From contig JABWAU010000032.1 in assembly GCA_013360875.1 (NCBI GenBank), forward strand, positions 1-32,292: a stretch of 32,292 nt of DNA, written 5' to 3'. The translations under genes were made by a program, and so were the position numbers. The DNA is from Anaerolineales bacterium. Lineage in GTDB: Bacteria; Chloroflexota; Anaerolineae; Anaerolineales; Villigracilaceae. The notes under the pieces were generated by a model that saw only the letters and a program-made list of their open reading frames with translations, did no database searches and had not been told where the DNA came from. Below are positions 23,967-30,317 of this stretch, in pieces (position 1 is the stretch's first letter; each line of letters begins with the position of its first letter).

Positions 23967-25415
23967 ATGACCCTCACACCTCAAGATTATCAAGTCCTCA
24001 CCCCTTACATCCTGCTCACCGTCTGGGCGTGTATCCTCCTGCTCCTTGACCTCTTCATCCCGAAGAACCGCAAAGGTATCACGGCACTACTCTCTGCATT
24101 GGGTCTGGCGACCACGCTTGGATTTACACTCTCACAGATCGGCAGTGAAGAAACAGGCTTCTTCGGCATGGTCGTGCTGGACGGCTTCTCGACCTTCGTC
24201 AACGCCCTGCTCCTCGTCAGCGGTCTGCTCGGCGTCGCGCTCGCCTATGGTTATATCCGGCGCACGGGCATCGAACGCGGCGAATACTACACCCTCCTGC
24301 TCTTCAGCGTCACAGGCATGATGCTCATGGCGCAAGCCGCCGACCTCATCATCGTCTTCCTCGCGCTTGAACTGCTCTCCATCCCGCTCTACGTCCTCGC
24401 TGCATTCGCCCGTCCCAGGACCGAATCGGAGGAGGCGGGACTCAAATACTTCCTGCTCGGCGCCTTCTCGACGGGATTCGTCGTCTACGGGATCGCCCTC
24501 GTCTTCGGCGCTGCCCAGTCCACAAACCTTGCCGCCATCGTCGGGTACGCTTCGACATCAAGCCCGAGCCTGCTCCTGACCATCGGGGCGGCTCTCATCC
24601 TCGTCGGATTTGGGTTCAAGGTTGCGGCGGTTCCCTTCCACATGTGGACCCCCGACGTGTACCAGGGCGCGCCGACTGCCGTGACCGCCTTCATGTCGTC
24701 CGGCGCGAAGATCGCGGGCTTCGCCGCGTTGCTGCGCGTCTTCGCCACCGCGTTCCCATCCATTGCCGTGGACATGACCGACGTGTTATGGGGGCTTGCT
24801 GCCTTGACCATGATCGTCGGCAACCTCATCGCCATCGCGCAGACCGACATCAAACGGCTGCTGGCGTATTCGAGCATCGCCCACGCGGGATACATCCTCA
24901 TGGCGTTCGTCCCGTATGGGGACGCGAGCGTCCGCGCGGACTCGGTCGCTGCGGGCTTGTTCTACCTCGTCGCCTATGCCGTGACCAACTTTGGCGCGTG
25001 GGGCGTGGTCATCGCACTGGAAAAAGCAGAGGGGAAGGGATTGGCAATTGCCGATTACGCGGGTCTCTCGAAGAAATATCCCGCCCTCGCCGCCGCCATG
25101 ACAGTCTTCATGCTCTCCCTGATCGGTTTGCCTCCAACGATTGGCTTGGTCGGCAAGTTCTACCTCTTTCGCGCGGTCATTGCGGGCGGATTCACCGGTC
25201 TCGCCATCATCGGCGTATTGACCTCCCTTATCTCCGCATACTACTACCTGCGCGTCGTTGTCGTCATGTACATGCGCGATGGCGAACCAACCATCGAACG
25301 CGAAACCTGGCTGGGTCTCACCACCGGCGCGATGGCGGTCGTCACGGTGGTTGTCAGCCTCGTCCCGCAATACCTGTTCGCCTGGGCGAGCGAGGCGGTG
25401 TTGAAGTTGTTTTAG
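23967..25415 (+). CDS. nuoN: NADH-quinone oxidoreductase subunit N
   Basis: 482 residues, the third antiporter-like pump subunit and last gene of the operon. Motifs are FLALELLSIPLYVLAAF (key Glu), FKVAAVPFHMWTPDVYQGAPTAVTAFMS (key Lys), TDIKRLLAYSSIAHAGYILMAF and SLIGLPPTIGLVGKFYLF. All are intact. ATG 23967 is preferred over the upstream GTG at 23949, which lies in the palindrome arm. A strong terminator follows 7 nt after the stop. Confidence 0.95.
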   Translation: MTLTPQDYQVLTPYILLTVWACILLLLDLFIPKNRKGITALLSALGLATTLGFTLSQIGSEETGFFGMVVLDGFSTFVNALLLVSGLLGVALAYGYIRRTGIERGEYYTLLLFSVTGMMLMAQAADLIIVFLALELLSIPLYVLAAFARPRTESEEAGLKYFLLGAFSTGFVVYGIALVFGAAQSTNLAAIVGYASTSSPSLLLTIGAALILVGFGFKVAAVPFHMWTPDVYQGAPTAVTAFMSSGAKIAGFAALLRVFATAFPSIAVDMTDVLWGLAALTMIVGNLIAIAQTDIKRLLAYSSIAHAGYILMAFVPYGDASVRADSVAAGLFYLVAYAVTNFGAWGVVIALEKAEGKGLAIADYAGLSKKYPALAAAMTVFMLSLIGLPPTIGLVGKFYLFRAVIAGGFTGLAIIGVLTSLISAYYYLRVVVVMYMRDGEPTIERETWLGLTTGAMAVVTVVVSLVPQYLFAWASEAVLKLF

Positions 25416-25422
25416 CAAATAC

Positions 25423-25462
25423 AGACCTCCGAGTTCTCTGAGAACTCGGAGGTCTTTGATTT
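25423..25462 (+). terminator. Rho-independent terminator of the nuo operon
   Basis: Perfect 16-bp stem starting AGACCTCCGAGTTCTC (25423-25438), with its complement at 25440-25455 and one unpaired base between, so the tip must open to form a loop. TTGATTT follows. Confidence 0.9.
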
Positions 25463-25497
25463 AAACGGGACTGCGGTTCAGCCACAGTCCCGTTTTG
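25463..25497. terminator. Second, probably bidirectional terminator (nuo / VOC convergence)
   Basis: 11-bp stem AAACGGGACTG (25463-25473) / CAGTCCCGTTT (25485-25495), with T-rich flanks on both strands. It lies between convergent nuoN and the minus-strand VOC gene. Confidence 0.75.
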
Positions 25498-25511
25498 CTA
25501 TGAACAATTCA

Positions 25512-25910
25512 TCATCCCTCAGTGACTTGATAGATCTGTATCAAATTCCCACAGGTATCGTTGAGGATGGCTATCGTGGTCGTTCCCATGTTGGTTGGCT
25601 CCATGGTGAATTCCACACCCAGCTTCTTCATGCGTTCGTATTCCTTCTGAATATCGTTGACCTCGAATGCAGTAAAGGGAATCCCATCTTTCATGAGCGA
25701 TACCTTGAGCGCTTTCATCGCGGGATAACTCGCATTGGGTTCGAGAAGTAATTCGGTGCCGTTCGGTTCCTCAGGTGAGACGACCGTGATCCAACGGGCG
25801 CCATTTCCCAGGGGGATATCCCGTTTGAGAATGAACCCCATCCTCTCAGTGTAGAACTTCAATGCCTTATCGTAATCGTCTATCGAAACGCTGGACAGTT
25901 TTATCTTCAT
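25512..25910 (-). CDS. VOC-family (glyoxalase/bleomycin-resistance fold) protein
   Basis: 132 residues. It has the two beta-alpha-beta-beta-beta modules of the vicinal-oxygen-chelate fold: a first module with VSIDDYDKALKFYTERMGF and WITVVSPEEPNGTELLLEPN, and a second with FEVNDIQKEYERMKKLGVEF and ILNDTCGNLIQIYQ. Members range from lyases and dioxygenases to drug-binding proteins, and the sequence does not decide the activity. The usual first-strand metal His is not seen, but a Glu lies in ELLLEP. It overlaps the AraC-type gene by ATGA, so the two are co-transcribed on the minus strand. Confidence 0.75.
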   Translation of the reverse strand: MKIKLSSVSIDDYDKALKFYTERMGFILKRDIPLGNGARWITVVSPEEPNGTELLLEPNASYPAMKALKVSLMKDGIPFTAFEVNDIQKEYERMKKLGVEFTMEPTNMGTTTIAILNDTCGNLIQIYQVTEG

Positions 25911-26295
25911 TTTTCAAATCCTCTCGTTAAAAGTTGTGTGGCTTCTCTACAACTCAACTGGCGGAATTCACTGGGACTGAGGCCGAACTGCTGCTTGAAC
26001 GCCTTGCCAAACGCCGCATGGGAATCATAACCCGCCGCCAACGCGACCTCAGTGATATCCACCGCGCCCATGCGTAGTTTCCGTCCCGCCCGCTCCAACC
26101 GCAGACGGCGGACGTAACCAACCGCGCTCTCACCTGTCGTGGCGGTGAAACTCGATGGAAATGCGGCACGGAGAATCCAGCCACTTCCGCCAGGGTTTCG
26201 CGGTTCAGCGTCTCGCTGATATGGTCGCGGATGTATTGGGTGACGTTCTTGATCTGTTCTAAATGGTCTTGCATTCTCTGAATATAGGTTGCCAT
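25907..26295 (-). pseudogene. AraC-family regulator, DNA-binding domain only, with a one-base frameshift
   Basis: The first half reads MATYIQRMQDHLEQI...TLAEVAGFSVPHFHR from 26295 (or MQDH from 26274). The second half, FTATTGESAVGYVRRLRLERAGRKL...VALAAGYDSHAAFGKAFKQQFGLSP, lies in another frame. Restoring one base near 26148-26152 joins them into a normal AraC-type double helix-turn-helix of about 130 residues. As written, each frame is broken. A sequencing or assembly error is as likely as a true mutation. It probably regulated itself and the downstream VOC gene. Confidence 0.75.
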
Positions 26296-26300
26296 GCGGC

Positions 26301-26312
26301 ACAATATATTGT
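26301..26312. promoter_or_regulatory. Small AT palindrome before the AraC-type gene
   Basis: ACAATATATTGT is a perfect 12-bp palindrome 6 nt before the ATG at 26295 (minus strand). TACAAT on the minus strand could act as a -10. It could be an operator for the adjacent regulator; there is no further support. Confidence 0.3.
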
Positions 26313-26364
26313 ACATGGAGTTTCGTCCGCTACTCCAAATGTATCATTTTTTCGTGAGCGAATG

Positions 26365-27399
26365 CTATACATTGAAACTCACCTTCTCCTTCAACATACC
26401 CGGCAGTTCTGGCAGTTTGCTCCGCTCGATCAGGAACGTCGCCAGTTCGGTGATCTCGCGGAAGATATAATGCTGACTCAGGGTCCCTTCGAGATAGCCC
26501 GCGCCGCTGGTGCCGCCCGTCCCTGCACGGATGCCGATCATACGGCGCACCATCGAAAAGTGACGGTAACGCCAGTTCGAGAGCAGTTCGTCAATTTCCG
26601 AGAGCGTGTTCAACAATTCGAACGGCAACTGGAAGATCGGCAGGTCGCGGTACAACGTGATAAACAACGCGGCTCGCATCGCTTTGGACGAAAGGTCGCC
26701 GCGTCCCTTCTCGAAAAAGACCGCATCGAATTCAGCCAGCCTGCCCCTTTCCATCTCGGACAACCCGCCCAAATAAACGCTCCGATAATCCGACCAGAAT
26801 TTATCGGCGTTTGCGTCGCTTGAGGATTTGTAATCCACCCAGTATTTCTCGTCGAAATAAGGCATGCGTTCCAGCCACTTGACAATCAGTTCCTTCAGCG
26901 TGCTTTCGCCTTCCGCCTCCTCGATCTCTTTCAAATCGCTCTCCGAAAGACCGCCCCGCCGCGTGTGCTTGTAATATTCCGCCCTGTGTCTGTGTTCCAT
27001 CTTCAAGCCGAGTTTGGCTTCGATCAGCCTGAACTGTTTGGACTGAAATCCCGAAGCGGGCAGAAGATGGTTTCTGAATTCCAAAAAATCGAGCGCGGTC
27101 ATCGTTTCCAGCACGCTCACCTGTTGGTTGAGCAATTCCAATATTTTCACAATGCGCTTGAGTTTATGTACCACGTTGCTCATGTCGGGCGTGTTCTCGT
27201 TGATGCGGTCCTGGATGAAGATGTTGCGCACGAGATCGAGTTCGAAGAGGATCTGCTTGAACCACAACTCATAAGCCTGGTGGATGATGATGAACAGCAT
27301 CTCGTCGTTGCCGTCCTCCATGCGCGCGAAACTGCGCGGGCGCTGGCTGTTCAAGATCGTATCGAGTTGAATGTAATCGCCGTAGTAAAGGTCGTTCAT
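26365..27399 (-). CDS. kynA: Tryptophan 2,3-dioxygenase
   Basis: 344 residues. This haem enzyme opens the indole ring of tryptophan with O2 to give N-formylkynurenine, the first step of the kynurenine pathway. Visible features are FIIIHQAYELWFKQILFEL (active-site His40), ALDFLEFRNHLLPASGFQSKQFR, and NWRYRHFSMVRRMIGIRAGTGGTSGAGYL, with His280 as the expected axial haem ligand. The end GTGGTSG is the substrate-carboxylate loop. AGGAGAG precedes the ATG. No other kynurenine gene (kynB, kynU) lies in the window. It is divergent from the HAD gene. Confidence 0.92.
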   Translation of the reverse strand: MNDLYYGDYIQLDTILNSQRPRSFARMEDGNDEMLFIIIHQAYELWFKQILFELDLVRNIFIQDRINENTPDMSNVVHKLKRIVKILELLNQQVSVLETMTALDFLEFRNHLLPASGFQSKQFRLIEAKLGLKMEHRHRAEYYKHTRRGGLSESDLKEIEEAEGESTLKELIVKWLERMPYFDEKYWVDYKSSSDANADKFWSDYRSVYLGGLSEMERGRLAEFDAVFFEKGRGDLSSKAMRAALFITLYRDLPIFQLPFELLNTLSEIDELLSNWRYRHFSMVRRMIGIRAGTGGTSGAGYLEGTLSQHYIFREITELATFLIERSKLPELPGMLKEKVSFNV

Positions 27400-27413
27400 A
27401 GTCTCTCCTTATG

Positions 27414-27466
27414 TGTGTAGGCGGCGTTCTCCAACGCTGCCGTTTGCGCCAGAGAGCGCAGCCTGC
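27414..27466. repeat. Three-arm palindromic element between kynA and the HAD gene
   Basis: It contains hairpins GGCGGCGTT (27420-27428) / AACGCTGCC (27433-27441) and TGCGC/GCGCA (27445-27449 with 27456-27460), with weak outer pairing (GTAG-C with G-CTGC). The GTAGGCGG start, CCAACG and GCCAGAG parts recall the elements at 15010 and 1411. Confidence 0.65.
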
Positions 27467-27473
27467 ATATCTG

Positions 27474-27481
27474 AGTATAAT
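27474..27481. promoter_or_regulatory. Overlapping divergent -10 elements for kynA and the HAD gene
   Basis: On the plus strand TATAAT (27476-27481) ends 6 nt before the HAD ATG, placing the start on the ATG (leaderless). On the minus strand TATACT (27479-27474) faces kynA, whose leader would then contain the palindromic element. Confidence 0.5.
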
Positions 27482-27487
27482 CGCTCC

Positions 27488-28153
27488 ATGCTCAAAGCCC
27501 TCCTCTTCGATTTCGACGGTCTCATCCTCGACACGGAAACCCCCGAAGTGGACGTGTGGACCCGCATTTACGCCGAACATGGATTCGATTTTCCCTTTCA
27601 GGACTGGGCGCAAACCGTGGGCGGATACGGCGTCTCGAACTTCGACGCGGCGGAATATCTTTCGCTTCTCTCTCAGGGACGGCTGGATCCTGCTTCGATG
27701 CGCGTTCGCCACAGCGCGGAGAGTCTCGCACGCATCCACGCGCAAACCCTCCTTCCGGGCGTGCTGGAGTTGATCCACGATGCGAAGCGACATGGATTAA
27801 AACTCGCCATTGCCTCCAGTTCCCGCCACGAATGGGTGGATACGCACGCAAAACGCCTGGGCATCTTCCATTACTTCGATGCGGTGGTCTGCGCGGACGA
27901 CGTGGGCGTTGGCAGGACCAAGCCGAACCCGGATCTCTTTCTATTGGCGCTGAATCAGTTACAGGTCCAGAGAGAGGCGGCGGTCGTCCTCGAGGATTCT
28001 CCCAACGGCGTGACCGCGGCAAGGCGCGCGGGGATCTTCGTCGTGGCTGTTCCGAATCCGCTCACCTCCCGTCTGAACATCGAAGGCGCGGACCTGGTCC
28101 TTGACTCCCTGGCGGAATTATCCCTGTCCGCGTTGATGGGAAAATTACAGTAG
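27488..28153 (+). CDS. HAD-superfamily phosphatase / beta-phosphoglucomutase-like hydrolase
   Basis: 221 residues, class C1 cap type. Motif I is LLFDFDGLILDTE (nucleophile Asp8, acid/base Asp10), motif II is ASSS (Ser110-112), motif III is the Lys in RTKPNPD (Lys145), and motif IV is VLEDSPNG (Glu169, Asp170). The helical cap lies between motifs I and II. This set fits beta-phosphoglucomutase, phosphoglycolate phosphatase-like or sugar-phosphate phosphatases; the substrate cannot be told from sequence. The ATG start at 27488 fits the MLKALLFDFDG family opening and the leaderless promoter. Confidence 0.85.
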   Translation: MLKALLFDFDGLILDTETPEVDVWTRIYAEHGFDFPFQDWAQTVGGYGVSNFDAAEYLSLLSQGRLDPASMRVRHSAESLARIHAQTLLPGVLELIHDAKRHGLKLAIASSSRHEWVDTHAKRLGIFHYFDAVVCADDVGVGRTKPNPDLFLLALNQLQVQREAAVVLEDSPNGVTAARRAGIFVVAVPNPLTSRLNIEGADLVLDSLAELSLSALMGKLQ

Positions 28154-28169
28154 CGCACGCTTCGAAGAA

Positions 28170-28211
28170 AATGCCCAAAGCGGGACGCCTGCGTGAACCA
28201 CTTTGGGCATT
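28170..28211. terminator. Terminator between convergent HAD and STAS genes
   Basis: 11-bp stem AATGCCCAAAG (28170-28180) / CTTTGGGCATT (28201-28211), with a small inner ACGC/GCGT stem. On the minus strand it is followed by TTCTTCG, so it best serves the STAS gene. Confidence 0.6.
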
Positions 28212-28251
28212 GATGTCGCGCTCCGGTTGCCGATGGACGGTCAACTTGCCG

Positions 28252-28599
28252 TCAAAACGAAGCCACCGCCTCCTCCACCGTGTCGTGGATTTCGACGTAT
28301 TGCGTGATGCCCGCGATTTGCAGCATCTCGCGGATGGGCGGGATGGGTCCCGCCAGTTTCAGGTGATTCCCGCCGTCTGTTGACAGCATTTTGTGAATGA
28401 TGACGAGCGCGCGCACGCCGATGCTGGTCATGGAAGGGGTGCGGCTAAGGTCAATGACCAGATCGCGCATCCCGTTATTGTAGGCATCCCTGGCGGTTTG
28501 TTCGAGTTCTGCGAAATTTCCCAGGTTGACGCGATCTTGGAGTTGAAAGACGGCGACGGGAACGCGTCCCTGCGCCTGTGAGATCTGTACGAGAGCCAT
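28252..28599 (-). CDS. STAS-domain protein (anti-sigma-factor antagonist-like)
   Basis: 115 residues, a single STAS domain. MALVQISQAQGRVPVAVFQLQDRVNLGNFAELEQTARDAYNNGMRDLVIDLSRTPSMTSIGVRALVIIHKML matches the SpoIIAA/RsbV fold; the serine in DLS...MTSIGVRAL aligns with the usual phosphorylation site. Such proteins release sigma factors from anti-sigma kinases, or act in similar partner-switching. No kinase or phosphatase partner is in the window. AAAGGAGG lies 6 nt before ATG 28599; an in-frame TTG at 28605 is less likely. Confidence 0.8.
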   Translation of the reverse strand: MALVQISQAQGRVPVAVFQLQDRVNLGNFAELEQTARDAYNNGMRDLVIDLSRTPSMTSIGVRALVIIHKMLSTDGGNHLKLAGPIPPIREMLQIAGITQYVEIHDTVEEAVASF

Positions 28600-28641
28600 G
28601 CGCAACCTCCTTTGGCGATAAAACAGAAGTTGATTTCCGCA

Positions 28642-28669
28642 ATCATACCTCGAAGTGCGGGCGGGTCAA
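28642..28669 (-). promoter_or_regulatory. Promoter of the STAS gene
   Basis: On the minus strand TTGACC (28669-28664), 16-bp spacer, TATGAT (28647-28642). The -35 overlaps the stop codon of the upstream exporter gene. Confidence 0.6.
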
Positions 28670-30144
28670 TCCGCGCTGACTGGCATTGCTTCGGCTTCCG
28701 CCGATCCATCCTTCAATTCCCTGCGCGGCGAGAAGAAGGCAGCGACCAGCGCAAGCCCGGCGGCGACGAACGCGAAGAGAAATACCACGGTGATGGCATC
28801 CGCCACGGCGACGCGCGCGGCTTCATTGACGACCGTCTGCGCGCCGGGCAAAGGATCGAGCAATTGCGAAACCAGTCCCAGGTCCAGGCCCGAGGCGGTC
28901 AGGTTCGAGGCGAGTCGCGCGCTCAACGCGGCGCCCATCACGCTCACGCCCAAAGTCCCGCCGATCGAACGGCTGAATTGCATCGTCGAAGTCGCGGTGC
29001 CGAGTTGCCGTCGTTCCACGGTGGTTTGCACGGCGATCAAAAACGGGGGAATGGAGAAGCCCATGCCGATGCCCATCAACGAAACGAAGACCATCAATAA
29101 AGTGCGGCTGGTATCCGCATCCACGCGTGACATGAGAAATGCGCCGGTTGTGAGCAGCGCCGTCCCGGTGATCGCCAGCCTGCGATAGCCGACCTTCAAC
29201 AACAGGCGCGTGCCGATGATGCTCGCCGCCACCCATCCCAGCAACATGGGCGTAACGGTGATGCCCGCCTGCGTTGCGTTCGTGCCAAGGACCGATTGCA
29301 CGAACAACGGGATGAATGACAGACTTCCAAACAACGCCCAACCCGCGAGAACGCCATGCGAAATGGATGCGGCGAATAACCTGTCGCGGAACAGAGGGAT
29401 CGGCAGGATCGGGTTCGCCGCGCGGCTTTCCACCCTAAATAACAGGGCGAACAACAGGACGGAGGCTGCCATCAATATCCAACTGGTGGATGTGCCCACC
29501 TCGAACAGACCGAGCAGCAGCGCGACGACGCCTGCCGATAGCAGCGCCGCGCCCGCATAATCCACCACGGGTCTCGCGTGACCGTGCACGTGGTCGCGCC
29601 ATGCGAAAGCGACCAGCCCCGCCGCGATCAACCCCGGAGGCAGGTTGACGTAGAACACCCAATGCCACGAGAGTTTGTCCACGAGGAACCCGCCCAGCAA
29701 CGGACCGATGATGGATGAGACGCCCCACACACCGGAGAAGAAGCCCTGCATTTTGGCGCGCTGTTCCAGGCTGAACATTTCGCCGATCAGGATGAATGCC
29801 AGCGGCATGATGCCGCCCGCGCCGAGACCCTGCAACCCGCGTGCCAGGATGAGTTGTGTCATCGTATCGGCTTGTCCGCACAGGATGGAGCCGGTGAGAA
29901 AGAGGATCATCGCAAAGACGTACAGTTTGCGGCGTCCGTAGAGGTCCGAGAGTTTGCCGTAAAGAGGAACGGTGGTCGTGGAGGCGAGCATGTAGGCTGA
30001 GAAGACCCAGGCATAATGTTCCAGTCCGCCCAACTGTCCGACGATGGTCGGCATGGCGGTGGCAACGACGGTCGCCTCCATCGAAGCCAGGAACAGGCTG
30101 AGCATGATGCCCATGGTGACAAGGATGATTCGGTTGCGGGACAT
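28666..30144 (-). CDS. MFS multidrug exporter, DHA2 (14-helix) family
   Basis: 492 residues with about 14 hydrophobic segments. The opening ILVTMGIMLSLFLASMEATVVATAMPTIVGQL carries the DHA2 motif D1. YGKLSDLYGRRKLYVFA is the MFS motif A loop between TM2 and TM3. GVWGVSSIIGPLLGGFLVD resembles the antiporter motif C, and WHWVFYVNLPPGLIA is typical of EmrB/QacA-type proteins. It is likely a proton-driven drug exporter in the inner membrane. ATG 30144 is chosen, with AAAGGAT upstream, over the frame start at 30171. TATGAT (30172-30167) is a possible -10. Confidence 0.85.
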   Translation of the reverse strand: MSRNRIILVTMGIMLSLFLASMEATVVATAMPTIVGQLGGLEHYAWVFSAYMLASTTTVPLYGKLSDLYGRRKLYVFAMILFLTGSILCGQADTMTQLILARGLQGLGAGGIMPLAFILIGEMFSLEQRAKMQGFFSGVWGVSSIIGPLLGGFLVDKLSWHWVFYVNLPPGLIAAGLVAFAWRDHVHGHARPVVDYAGAALLSAGVVALLLGLFEVGTSTSWILMAASVLLFALLFRVESRAANPILPIPLFRDRLFAASISHGVLAGWALFGSLSFIPLFVQSVLGTNATQAGITVTPMLLGWVAASIIGTRLLLKVGYRRLAITGTALLTTGAFLMSRVDADTSRTLLMVFVSLMGIGMGFSIPPFLIAVQTTVERRQLGTATSTMQFSRSIGGTLGVSVMGAALSARLASNLTASGLDLGLVSQLLDPLPGAQTVVNEAARVAVADAITVVFLFAFVAAGLALVAAFFSPRRELKDGSAEAEAMPVSAD

Positions 30145-30184
30145 GAAATCCTTTCGTTGTCGGGCAATCATACTCCAAAATAAA

Positions 30185-30210
30185 GAGACCGGCTGTTGCC
30201 GGTCTCACTG
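30185..30210 (-). terminator. Rho-independent terminator of the large lipoprotein gene
   Basis: Perfect 9-bp stem GAGACCGGC / GCCGGTCTC with a 4-nt loop. On the minus strand it is followed by TTTATTTT. It lies upstream of the exporter gene start. Confidence 0.8.
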
Positions 30211-30247
30211 TGGTTTCAAAGTGACTTATTCACTGACGTTACGCACC

Positions 30248-30300
30248 GTCCCGAAGGTTTGGTGTGCAGAACAAGCACGAAAGACGAGAACCTTCGGGAC
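30248..30300. repeat. Palindromic element between the lipoprotein and exporter genes
   Basis: The arms GTCCCGAAGGTT (30248-30259) and AACCTTCGGGAC (30289-30300) are perfect 12-bp inverted repeats around 29 nt that hold a small GTG-GC/GCAC foldback. It has no T-tract, so it is less like a terminator than a repeat element. Confidence 0.65.
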
Positions 30301-30317
30301 GTTCCGTGTAAGATGAC

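Noticed and set aside
22218-23993. 591-codon open frame on the minus strand opposite nuoM
   Set aside because: It mirrors nuoM codons in GC-rich DNA, has a composition full of Asp/Glu/Arg/His without any family motif, and nuoM is certain.
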